Notes: generated from the letters alone by a model not told the origin. 17,500 nt of DNA from Apostichopus japonicus (GCF_037975245.1 NC_092570.1:9425001-9442500); one strand, 5' to 3'. Counted from the first letter of the stretch, positions 8,703-16,665 are shown. A program made the numbers and translations.

Positions 8703-8736
8703 GATCAGGGAGGTCTAAAATATCACCTTCCTGATC
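8703..8736. repeat. 12-bp hairpin, one mismatch
   Basis: GATCAGGGAGGT and ACCTTCCTGATC pair except at one position, around a 10-nt loop. The outer flanks TGAACA and TGTTCA can extend the fold after an internal loop. Confidence 0.75.
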
Positions 8737-8989
8737 AACAGATGAGGGTTGTTCATTGCGGTTTCACAAATTCTCTACAATAAACCAATTGGATGCACTG
8801 TTCTGTTTGATACAGTATAAGGCAGGCCGTAACGTGTATTTTCATTGTTGTATCTGCATATGCATCAAGAAGCAGATAAACCAAACACGTACCATACTAA
8901 TCGGACATAAATAATAATAATAATTAATAAAAAACGTCAGGCCAACTTACTTTAACACATAAATAATTATACATAAAAAAGGTAGACAG

Positions 8990-9027
8990 ACAGATGAGGA
9001 GACCCGTGTATGTGTCTTCTCATCTGT
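8990..9027. repeat. 14-bp hairpin, one mismatch
   Basis: ACAGATGAGGAGAC and GTCTTCTCATCTGT pair with one mismatch around a 10-nt loop. Confidence 0.78.
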
Positions 9028-9240
9028 TTTCTCATGATTCCAGCGGTAGTTATAAGAATATCGATCAGCCATGCCATAGCGCCAAACTTAATTCTTTGTG
9101 AGGGCGAGCTGTTTGTTGAGGTATTATGATCGAGGGCCCGCAACGTGAATTACGTAACTTACCAAAATGAGCAACCACGAGGAAATTTGCTGATACTCTC
9201 ATAGAATTAGCTTGAGGAGTTTTGTTGGTTTGACGGCTGC

Positions 9241-9243
9241 ATA

Positions 9244-9294
<51 letters not shown>
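9241..9294. repeat. (TA)n microsatellite
   Basis: Uninterrupted TA dinucleotides for most of the interval, followed by TATAACTGAAC. Confidence 0.95.
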
Positions 9295-9295
<1 letters not shown>

Positions 9296-9374
9296 CTGAA
9301 CAAAATATGAGAAAAACATTGTGAGGTACACATGGTTGTATGTATGTGCAAGCCATGCACATTCACGTTGAAAG

Positions 9375-9608
9375 ATATATGCTGTATTAGAACAATTTTA
9401 GATATTCAAATATGGTCATCTTTGGTCAAATCCTTTAACTTTTTTATATTACCACGTGCACCCTGAAGGAAATTTACCTCACTGGACATTCAGTCATCTT
9501 GTATGTCCATTTACTAGAATTTCAAGAGAACACTTTGGAAGAGTTAAAACCTCTCTTTTTGAAAACTTCTAGCAAGTACTTTAGCATGCTATCATTACAG
9601 ACGAACAT
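9375..9608 (-). repeat. Second inverted copy of segment A
   Basis: Matches the reverse complement of 4838-5090. Landmarks are AAATATGGTCATCTTTGGT, GAAGGAAATTTACCT, CATTCAGTCATCTTGT, GAAAACTTCTAGCAA, TAGCATGC and the CATTACAGAC border. It is closer to the 4838 copy than the 7770 copy is in several of these blocks. Confidence 0.78.
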
Positions 9609-9639
9609 ATAATGAACCGAATAGGCAGATGATTGTCTC

Positions 9640-10610
9640 GGTAAAAATTACCCGTGGGTATAAATTAAATGTGACGTATATGGGCGTTGTAATCATACCG
9701 TAATCACGTTCTGTGTATTTTTTGAAATTTCCGACGCTTAAGTTAATATTAATCATCTCTTAAATTCCGAATCTTTATTGAGTCAACGTAAGCGAAGTTG
9801 ATGTAATCATGCTGTACTGACACTCGTGGTATGTGTATGCTCTGCGCTCGACGCGTAAGTGAATCGTAATCTTCCCGTAAATTCCGAATTCAGTGGAGAT
9901 TACATTCAACGTAAACGCAATGCGTAAGTTGGTGTAATCATGCTGTAATCCCGTGGTGTGCATGCTTCGGAATTTCCGACGTGTATATCCTAAACATGCC
10001 GTACTGTGCCTGTTTCAGGTGAACGAAAATAACTTAAACTTGACGTTTAAGGATTTCGTAATCAATACGTAAACGCTGAAATGAACGTATTTGGGTATTT
10101 GTAAGTTAATTGTAAATATACAGTAATTTTTTAACTGCACTCGTTTCAGCCAACGTAAATGTTGAAATTTTGTTCATGAGATGCAGTCACAGGGTAATAT
10201 CATTATCGGAAAGATTGACATGAGAATTGTGTCCAGTGTTTTATTTCATGGAACAATCAACGTTAACGTCATGCTTAAGTTTGTTGTAAACGCGTTGTAT
10301 CTATGCTACGAGTTTCCGATGTGTAAGATAATCGTAATCCTGTCGTAAATTTCTTCGTGGCGAGATTAAGGTCAACGTAAACGTGGAGAAGAAATAAGTT
10401 TTAATAAATACCAAAGTAATTATTAACTTCCGATATGTAAGTTGTCATAAACGTAACGGAAATCTGTTGTTCCGTGTTTACAATGTTTACGGATGCGTAA
10501 TCACATCGTAAACGCGTTGTTCCAAAATGTACGGGTTTCCGATGTTTAAGGTGACCGTAAGCAAGACGTAAACATCCAAGGACTGTGCTTACGATAACTT
10601 AAATGCGTGT
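9640..10610 (+). repeat. Degenerate ~115-bp satellite rich in CGTAA
   Basis: A TTCCGA-type landmark recurs at about 9732, 9849, 9977, 10317, 10431 and 10540 (spacings 117, 128, 3 x 113, 114 and 109), implying about eight units. Each unit tends to hold GTAAG, TCGTAATC, CGTAAATT and TCAACGTAAACG. CGTAA occurs roughly 18 times on this strand, while its complement TTACG is rare. Confidence 0.72.
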
Positions 10611-10624
10611 CTTTTTCCCGTGAC

Positions 10625-10817
10625 TGTACTATATTGTACTATACTATACTACACTATACTATACTACACTATACTATACTGCACTATACTATACTGCACT
10701 ATACTATACTGCACTATACTGCACTGTACTGTACTGTACTGTACATGTACTGTACTGTACAGTACAGTACAGTACAGTACACTATACTACACTACACTAC
10801 ACTATACTTTATTATAC
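10625..10817. repeat. Pentanucleotide microsatellite (TATAC/TACAC/TACTG family)
   Basis: About 190 bp of 5-bp units that change along the tract, from TATAC/TACAC to TGCAC to TGTAC and then to the reverse-complement phase CAGTA. The strand switch makes a palindrome centred between 10758 and 10759 with 13-bp perfect arms. The tract begins 44 bp into the intron downstream of the 10862-10962 exon, on the minus strand. Confidence 0.93.
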
Positions 10818-10861
10818 TATAATTAGTTTTCGCCTGCAGACGTTTGACTCATTGTCATCAC

Positions 10862-10962
10862 CTTATTTTCCGGCCATTTCTGTGGTTGCCAATGATAAAA
10901 GCTGCAGAGGTCAAGCCTGTAGAACACGTCAAAACTAAATCCGTGAAGTCCTCGGTAACACC
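10862..10962 (-). CDS. Internal exon: ACC deaminase / D-cysteine desulfhydrase-like PLP enzyme
   Basis: A 101-nt exon read from 10962, preceded by TTATTTTCTGTAG and ending AATAAG|GTGATG. It enters in phase 0, encodes 33 residues and leaves two bases (AG) of the next codon. The peptide runs GVTEDFTDLVLTCSTG then LTSAAFIIGNHRNGRKI. This matches the strand-loop-helix of fold-type II PLP enzymes in the ACC deaminase / D-cysteine desulfhydrase family, where a (D/E)xFDDLV-type strand leads into the loop that holds the PLP phosphate (GSGGT in desulfhydrases, TGST in ACC deaminase), then a helix ending IGN. Here the loop reads STGLT, closer to the ACC deaminase form, with Leu at the usual Ser. It follows the 11789-11885 exon in register. 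Substrate cannot be decided. Confidence in the family is high, in activity low. Confidence 0.82.
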
Positions 10963-11788
10963 CTACAGAAAATAATTCACGAGAACGAAAAGAAAATATA
11001 TGCAACTGTAATTTCTGTGAAAATATGTGAACATTTCTGTCTAGAAGGTATAATGTGAGAACATAGAGATATATACCACATGTTTTATATATACTTGATT
11101 AACAAAGAACATGTTAGAAGGGTGGGTGTGCAGAATGGGAAATGACCTTTCCCCATGCTGGAGATTTGCAACTTTCTAATAAAGGAAATAAAAACGCTTG
11201 GGGTAATTGCAAACATTTTGCTTAAATTAACATTTTGGAATATTGTGAAAACAACAGAATGAAATGCAAAACGTTTGTTTCTTTGGATTAATCATTGTAA
11301 TATATTCCCAATTGAAGGGGAGGAGGGTGGCGAGGGGCGATTAGGAGATCTGGAATCACTATCTTTTGTCACCGGTAATAAAGTTTCTGTTCACGAATGG
11401 AACTAAACTCTCCAAGAACAAGTATAGACATTTAGCATCGTAATGGTGGGATGTTATGTATGCAAATCTTGCATGCGTTTGATTCATGTATAAGTTTATT
11501 AAAGGAGTGGCATCTATATGTGGAGTGAAAATATATTCAACAAAGACTTTTATCATTTATCTGCATTATATGGCAGCAGTCATATCATGATTGTTGCCAA
11601 GTTAAATGTTGCTAAATACATTTCCCTAATCGCGTTCCATAAAAGAAACTGAGCTAATTCGATTAATTCTTTTGTGTGTAGTTTTACTTTTATTGTCTTT
11701 AATGTATAATTTAGTCCTTCATATTTTAATGGAAAATTTGAAAAAGAATGTGATTTATTAATGACACATGATCAGATTGAAATGTTAC
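10963..11788 (-). other. Intron between the two PLP-enzyme exons
   Basis: 826 bp, GT...AG on the minus strand (donor CAG|GTAACA at 11788, acceptor CTGTAG ending at 10963). Both flanking exons meet it in phase 0. The open frame at 11359-11556 inside it has no recognisable similarity and is taken as chance. Confidence 0.75.
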
Positions 11789-11885
11789 CTGTTTTATGAG
11801 TTCTTCAAAACAGTCAATGTACCCAAAGAGACCGACGTCACCAGGTTCATCGATGCCAACGATGTAAGGGGAATGCCCGTCGATG
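11789..11885 (-). CDS. Internal exon: ACC deaminase / D-cysteine desulfhydrase-like PLP enzyme
   Basis: A 97-nt exon read from 11885, preceded by TTTTCTATAAATAG and ending AAACAG|GTAACA. It needs two bases from the preceding exon, then encodes 32 residues and ends on a codon boundary. Residues 5-10 (SPYIVG) and 17-29 (VGLFGYIDCFEEL) correspond to the family segment KPYxIPxGGS...LGxxGYxxxxxEL that precedes the phosphate-binding strand. The family's GGS (or GCS in ACC deaminase) is replaced here by GIDEPGD, an unusual change near the active site. The downstream exon continues the expected family order. No upstream exon with the KRDD...GNKxRKLE lysine region was found. A divergent paralogue or decaying gene are both possible. 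Confidence 0.78.
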
Positions 11886-11889
11886 CTAT

Positions 11890-12535
11890 TTATAGAAAAT
11901 AGTAGCAATCAGTAACAGCAAATGTGACGTATGACATGTGTTACGTAATCAATAATAACTGGTCGGCAATGTTTAAGTACATGGTGTAGTTCACTGCGTG
12001 CGAGTGTCCATGACCTTGGCTGACAAATTAAAAGATAATGGTTACCTTAACCTTCTTCTTTTATCATTTCCAGTAACTCAAAAGCAATCAAATCTTTCCA
12101 AAGCTGGGCACCCTAAGGAACATCCTAGTTTCTTATTCCCTCCATATATCTTATTCGAAGCCATAAAAGTCGTGTGACATTCTTGTTTTTCTTTCTTTCT
12201 ATAAATTCCTTAAAGGGAACTAACATAAAGGGCTGGTGGTGACACACTAGTCACTGTGATTCATGTGCCACTGATGCTTAAAGGGAGTGAAGACTCGCGC
12301 ACAGAGAAACGTTTGATGCCGGTAATCTGACCTAGTTTCGAATGAGGTGTAACAGAAGTGTTTAGACATCACCATCGATCCCAGAAAATACACACACAGG
12401 CTTGCTACCGTCGGTAATTAGACACTAGTGTACAGTCAGTACATACAGCTACGGTCAATACCCACAACACAGTGTGTACATAGCAGCGATGGACATCTCA
12501 TGTCCAGATAACAGATAACAAGGTATCACGTTTCA
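11890..12535. other. Presumed upstream intron of the PLP-enzyme gene
   Basis: No exon could be tied to the 11789-11885 exon. A minus-strand block near 12046-12105 reads AQLWKDLIAFELLEMIKEEG, suggestive of the helix expected upstream. It hits a stop and cannot splice in phase, so it is not annotated. Confidence 0.4.
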
Positions 12536-12541
12536 TTACGG

Positions 12542-12816
12542 TTGCCGGACAAATACCCCCCGGACAAATACCCCCCGGACATATACCCCCCGGACTCATA
12601 CCCCCGGGACAAGTACCCCCCGGACAATCACCCCCCGGACAAAAACCCCCGAGGACGAATACCTCCGAGGACAACTACCCCCCGGACAAATACCCCCCGG
12701 ACATACACCACCGAGGACAAATACCCCCAAGGATAAGTACCCCCCAGACAGCTACCCCAGGGACAACTACCCCCGGACATACATCAACGAGGACAAATAC
12801 CCCCGAGGACAATTAA
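12542..12816. repeat. C-rich 15-bp minisatellite
   Basis: About 18 units related to CCGGACAAATACCCC. Units drift to CCGAGGACAAATACC toward the right. One frame translates as PPDKY repeats and other frames as similar pentads, a consequence of the 15-bp period with no sign of a real protein. The minus strand carries a G5-G6 run every unit, so it could form G-quadruplexes. Confidence 0.95.
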
Positions 12817-13010
12817 CCCCACCCCCAGCAATTACCTCCGGGAAAACTCTACCCGCACAAATACACCAGCGCAGATTCCTCACCCAGGTTACTACCCGAA
12901 CTAAACCAGAATACGCCCAGCCCCCCCCCCCCACGAGCCCGTTAACCAAGCGGAGCTTTAGCTGGTGAACTACGTAGTACGAAAGCCCATTAGGGCCATG
13001 AAAGACAATT
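12817..13010. other. C-rich tail of the minisatellite region
   Basis: Degenerate C-rich sequence with a C12 run at 12921-12932, then ordinary sequence. No gene seen. Confidence 0.5.
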
Positions 13011-13014
13011 TTCT

Positions 13015-13068
13015 TAATCTGGTATATCAGATTATTTTTCTGATATATCAGATTATTATTCTGATATG
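13015..13068. repeat. Cluster of TCTGATATATCAGA palindromes
   Basis: AATCTGGTATATCAGATT (near-palindrome), then TTCTGATATATCAGATTA and TTCTGATATGAAA follow one another with about 20-bp spacing. Overlapping hairpins are possible. Confidence 0.75.
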
Positions 13069-13461
13069 AAACGTTATTATAACTAGGGAAAATTAAATTG
13101 ATTTCTTAGATTATCATCATTCTTTTTGCAAACAGAATGACCAGAGAATAGGTTTTTTTCAAATGGTACTGACGTCGTGGTCTCAAGCCTCTTTCTTACT
13201 TATGTTTCATACAATCGTACATACTATTTTGAAACCTTACAGGCAATTCTGTTGGTGTAACGGGCTACACCGTAACTGGGTTTGACTATGATACCCCAGC
13301 GGTCCATGAAACAATGCATGGGGGTATGGATGATGATCATGCACACTAAACTAGAGGGGTGGACCGTGGTTGTGCTTGCCCCGCCCCTCCCTTCTGCTCC
13401 TCCCATCCTAAAATGGCGTGCACTTACAGGAAAAAATAGCTTAGAATAAGCAAAACAAGAG

Positions 13462-13700
13462 GAGCGTGGAGGCCGAGTGGCTAATGCTTTTGTTTTATAT
13501 ATAATCCTGTTATGTTGTGTCCTTGGGCAAGGCACTTTAATCTCGACTGCCCCTATACATTCAGGTGTATAAATTGGTACCTGTGAGGTAACTAAGCTGT
13601 GTGCGCTGGATTCTCAGCAGCCAGCCTGATGACCAGGGATTCAAAGTGCTATGAGATGGCTGTGCCATATAAAGCGCTATACAAAAACTAACCTAACATA
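13462..13700 (+). repeat. SINE with degenerate tRNA-like head and L2-type tail
   Basis: The head contains an A-box-like AGGCCGAGTGG at 13470-13480, resembling the 5' half of Leu/Ser tRNAs. The body has TTGGGCAAGGCACTTT at 13523-13538. The end holds AAGTGCTATGAGATGG and AAAGCGCTATACAAAA, the 3' tail style shared by CORE/V-type SINEs and L2/CR1-clade LINEs. No intact B box is visible, so the head is eroded or partly deleted. Confidence 0.72.
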
Positions 13701-13844
13701 ACAAATCATCAAGTAAAATTACTCAGAAGAAAACTTGAAAATGGTAAGCCGCAATAAGCCTGAATTGTTCGGAGATTAATAATACAGAATAGTGTCACTA
13801 TAACAAATAGTAAATTAATAGTTACCAGGTGCGTATCCAGGGGG

Positions 13845-13852
13845 GCGTTGGG
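13845..13852 (+). repeat. Left target-site duplication, GCGTTGGG
   Basis: Exact 8-bp direct repeat immediately outside the left terminus; its partner is at 14623-14630. An 8-bp duplication is the hallmark of hAT-superfamily insertion. Confidence 0.88.
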
Positions 13853-14622
13853 CAGGGGCGTAGCGAGAGGGGGGTGTGGGGGGGTGTCACACCCCCCCCC
13901 AATAATTTGGTCGCTGTCGGCAAATTTTGGGTCTGTCGGCAAAAGGAGAAAAGGTGAAGAGAGCGGAAGGGGAAGAAAGAAGGAAAGCTGAATAGAGAAA
14001 AGGAGAACGGGAGCTTCTTCCGTGCCAAATTTGACTTAAAATATGCACCAGATTGCATCTAAGGACGTTTCAAAACTAAAAATTTTCCAAAGGGGGAGGG
14101 GTAGACCCCCTACCCTTAGACCCCTCCCCCATTACAGTCACCACTTCCAGATCCGTCGGCAAATCAAATTTGACTTAAAATATGCACCCGATTGCATCTA
14201 AGGACATTTCAAAACTAAAAATTTTCCAAAGGGAAGGGGTAGACCCCCTACCCTTAGACCCCTCCCCCATTTCAGTCACCACTTCCAGATCCGCCGGCAA
14301 ATCAAATTTGACTTAAAATATACACCAGATTGCATCTAAGGACGTTTCAAAACTAAAAATTTTCCAAAGGGGAGGGGGCACCCCCTCCCCTTAGACCCCT
14401 CCCCCATTTCAGTCACCACTTCCAGATCCGCCGGCAAATCAAATTTGACTTAAAATATACACCAGATTGCATCTAAGGACGTTTCAAAACTAAAAATTTT
14501 CCAAAGGGGAGGGGACACCCCCTCCCCTTAGACCCCTCCCCCATTTCAGTCACCACTTCCAGATCCGTCGGCAAATTAAATTCTCACACCCCCCCAACAA
14601 AAACCCCTTCGCTACGCCCCTG
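13853..14622 (+). mobile_element. Non-autonomous hAT-type DNA transposon, 770 bp
   Basis: Terminal inverted repeats begin CAGGGGCGTAGCGA at both ends (13853 forward, 14622 reverse), continuing imperfectly into G-rich GGGGGGGTGTG blocks. A perfect 8-bp target duplication GCGTTGGG flanks it. No transposase is encoded; the interior is a purine-rich stretch (13939-14012) followed by a four-copy tandem array. CAGGG-type ends with 8-bp duplications are characteristic of the hAT superfamily. A non-autonomous element of this kind would be moved by a transposase supplied elsewhere. Confidence 0.88.
14024..14580 (+). repeat. Tandem array inside the hAT element, ~138-bp unit, 4 copies
   Basis: TTGACTTAAAATAT falls at 14031, 14170, 14308 and 14445 (spacings 139, 138 and 137). 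Each unit ends with a G-rich/C-rich self-complementary block (GGGGAGGGG facing CCCCTCCCC) and then AGTCACCACTTCCAGATCCG and CGGCAAAT. Copies 2-4 are nearly identical. Confidence 0.95.
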
Positions 14623-14630
14623 GCGTTGGG
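14623..14630 (+). repeat. Right target-site duplication, GCGTTGGG
   Basis: Exact copy of 13845-13852, directly after the CCCCTG terminus. Confidence 0.88.
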
Positions 14631-14640
14631 GGCGCGCGCC

Positions 14641-14805
14641 CCCCGGGTAAGGAAAAGAGGAGAGAAAAAAAGAAGAAGAAAGGGAAAAAGAGGGAGAAAA
14701 AAGAAAAGGAGGAGAGGAAGGAAGGGAAAAGAAAAAGAAGAAAGAGAGAAAAAGGAGAAAAGGAGGAAGTAGAAGATAAACGCCAAGACCTCGGGAAGAG
14801 AAAGA
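14641..14805 (+). repeat. Polypurine (GA-rich) tract
   Basis: Almost purely A/G for over 150 bp. The Phe/Leu/Ser-rich frame on the minus strand at 14550-14846 is this tract translated and not a gene. Confidence 0.85.
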
Positions 14806-14925
14806 GGAACAGTCATAATTACAGCTCTGATCCCTATTATATACACAGGGTAGCCAGTGACAGATCGAAGATTACAGAGGGGACGTGCGCCTCACCCTAC
14901 CCCTTACACCGACAACTCCATTTTT

Positions 14926-14953
14926 AGCTCATACCAGCATGCTGGTGTGAGCT
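14926..14953. repeat. 28-bp near-perfect palindrome
   Basis: AGCTCATACCAGCA followed directly by TGCTGGTGTGAGCT; 13 of 14 positions pair and the other is a T-G wobble. It sits at the start of the degenerate repeat that follows and may mark the end of that repeat element. Confidence 0.88.
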
Positions 14954-15540
14954 ATTGTTACAGTGCAGCATCTATCACTCTATCCGTCAACAATTGGTAA
15001 AACCGCTCCCACTCACGCAGTATTTAATGGAATTTCATGAAACTTGGACACAAGGACCATTGGGTGTAGGGCCATCAGAGATGGTCCGAAATTGGGGTCA
15101 ATGGTCACCTGTGGGCCGTAATGGGCCATTTTGTGGAAATACGCAAAATGCTTCTTCTCCTACAGATTCCATGGAACAATGTTGAGGGTTTGTCACGATA
15201 GTACTATGGAAGTTTTACCTTCAGGGTGTTCATGAATTTGAGATCAAAGATCAACTAGGGGTATTTTGTGGCCCTGGCCGCCGCCCTATATTTTCAAATT
15301 GCTCCTGTTCGTACAGTGTATGGCCAGTTATAATGAAACTTGGTCACAACGTTCCTCGGGATGAGGGTTATGAGGGGTGTTCGGAAAATTGAGGTCAAAT
15401 GTCATTTAGGGGGTCATCAGGGGTCATTCTTTGTAATATTTTCAAAAATCTCAATCTCCTCAAGATTTTGATGGATCATATACAAAGTTGAACTGATGAT
15501 TGTTGGATTGTATGAATAAGATGATGCCTAATAATTTTTG
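14954..15540 (+). repeat. Degenerate ~148-bp repeat, about 3 units
   Basis: ATGAAACTTGG(A/T)CACAA occurs at about 15037 and 15333, 296 bp apart, with a more diverged middle unit near 15190. Each unit continues with GGTCAA-type, ATTTTGTGG- or CATTCTTTG-type and CTTCTCCTAC-like blocks. This looks like an old dispersed or tandem family and not coding sequence. Confidence 0.65.
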
Positions 15541-15556
15541 ATCAAAAGTTAATTAA

Positions 15557-15856
15557 TTACAATGAATCCCAATTGTTTAAAAAAATCTGAGCCTTCACCT
15601 TTTGCCAAAGCTCCTTTAATTTGTCTCCCAGTCTCTGCAGTGTTTGTTTACATTTGTGGTTAAGCTCTGCAGAGGCTGTTAGTGGAATTAAAGCAGGACT
15701 GGGAGTTGTTATTAACTGTTGAACTGTAAGCATGAGAGCCCTATAGCCAATCAGCACTTGCCGATTCTTAGAAGTCTTTGAGCCTGAGGTATGTAGGCAG
15801 CCAGCCAAAATTTTGGCAAGGAGTGCTTCAGTATGGAACGCGAAAAGGGCAACCAT
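15557..15856 (-). CDS. Unrecognised 99-residue open frame, possible exon or gene relic
   Basis: ATG at 15856 to TAA at 15557, with an in-frame TAG 18 bp upstream. Composition is protein-like: Leu/Ala/Lys-rich, no low-complexity runs, and helix-like segments such as TEALLAKILAGCLH (residues 9-22) and TLQRLGDKLKELWQKVKAQI near the C-terminus. I do not recognise the family. A TTTAG precedes the frame on this strand and could act as a splice acceptor, making this a terminal exon. No AATAAA is seen shortly downstream. The frame sits between two repeats and may be a transposon-carried relic. Confidence 0.3.
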   Translation of the reverse strand: MVALFAFHTEALLAKILAGCLHTSGSKTSKNRQVLIGYRALMLTVQQLITTPSPALIPLTASAELNHKCKQTLQRLGDKLKELWQKVKAQIFLNNWDSL

Positions 15857-15859
15857 ATT

Positions 15860-15995
15860 TCGTTGTCTAAACTAAGTTTGTTGCTGTCTAAACTAAAGTT
15901 GTTGCTGCTGTTTTACCACGTTGTTGCTCAAACTCACGTTGTTATTTTAACTTCCGTTGTCTAAACATACTTCATTGTCTAAACTTACGTTGTCG
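15860..15995 (+). repeat. Short degenerate minisatellite, GTTGTCTAAACT(T)AC type
   Basis: Seven or eight imperfect units of about 15-20 bp: TTGTCTAAACTAAG, CTGTCTAAACTAAAG, GTTGCTCAAACTCAC, GTTGTCTAAACATAC, ATTGTCTAAACTTAC and similar. GTTG phase-marks most units. Confidence 0.75.
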
Positions 15996-15999
15996 CTAT

Positions 16000-16404
16000 C
16001 GGCGCTGTTCAAAATTGCTCAACCGCGCAATGTAAACCAGAATGCAAAATGCATTGAGGTTTCGATGACTTCAGTACACTAGAAAGGTGTTAGTATAAGC
16101 AGAACTAGCTGTTACTATAGAAATGGCCCGAACCACCATTTTGATACATTAAATAAACACAGGTCAGTCTATTGTACGTGGCTATACACACCTGCACCAA
16201 AAACAATAGGGGTCTTGGAGGTCCAAGTCCATTTGGAGTCACCAAACGCAAACTTGTGGAAACCTTGTTTTATAAGCTACCGTATCTCCCACAGCCAGCC
16301 TATCAGATAACATGTGCGTTAGTACAACTCATACGAATAGGAGGCTGCACGGTAAACAACTTTTAAAATGTTATAATGTTATACTTATAGGCTATGCATA
16401 TACG
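16000..16404. other. Unassigned sequence
   Basis: No recognised exon, RNA or repeat. The open frame at 16172-16366 shows no known motif. Confidence 0.45.
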
Positions 16405-16665
16405 CTGTGAATGTCGGAAATGAAGTACAACGTCGAGTGTCTAGACAAAGTACCAGCATAAAAATACTGCATTTTTAAACTGATTTCATTGAGCCCCTCC
16501 AACAATGTGTAGAGATAATCTGGGAATGTCGGTAATCAAGTAAAACGAGTGTCGAGACAAAATGCCAGCATAAAATACTGTACTTAAAATTGAATTATTG
16601 AACCATTACATGATGTCTGGATATGTTGTGAATGTCGGCAATCAAGTAAAACGAATGACAGTAAT
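16405..16665 (+). repeat. Tandem repeat, ~110-bp unit, 2.3 copies
   Basis: GAATGTCGG occurs at 16409, 16524 and 16630 (spacings 115 and 106), followed each time by AATSAAGTAMAACGA-like sequence. The first two are also followed by GAGTGT..AGACAAA.T.CCAGCATAAAA.TACTG. Confidence 0.82.

Noticed and set aside
9163-9236. Minus-strand candidate exon with TTTTG|GTAAGT donor and TATGCAG acceptor, phase-compatible with exon 10862-10962
   Set aside because: The 24-codon peptide does not resemble the family segment expected after the phosphate-binding helix, and the acceptor is preceded by a TA microsatellite instead of a pyrimidine tract. Phase agreement alone has a one-in-three chance.
10607-10826. 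Tyr/Thr/Leu-rich open frames
   Set aside because: Translation of the pentanucleotide microsatellite.
12046-12105. Minus-strand peptide AQLWKDLIAFELLEMIKEEG as the exon preceding 11789-11885
   Set aside because: It resembles the helix expected there, but the frame ends in TAA before the GTAACC donor. No donor nearby leaves the two bases the next exon requires. The block is also the complement of a pyrimidine tract, which biases it to Lys/Glu codons.
12542-12736. PPDKY-repeat protein
   Set aside because: It is a direct translation of a 15-bp minisatellite. Similar repeats appear in other frames, and there is no start, splice or homology support.
13224-13535. 103-residue minus-strand frame
   Set aside because: Part of it is the reverse complement of the SINE starting at 13462, and the remainder shows no family motif.
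14550-14846. Phe/Leu/Ser-rich minus-strand protein, possible membrane protein
   Set aside because: It is the complement of a polypurine tract plus the end of the hAT element.
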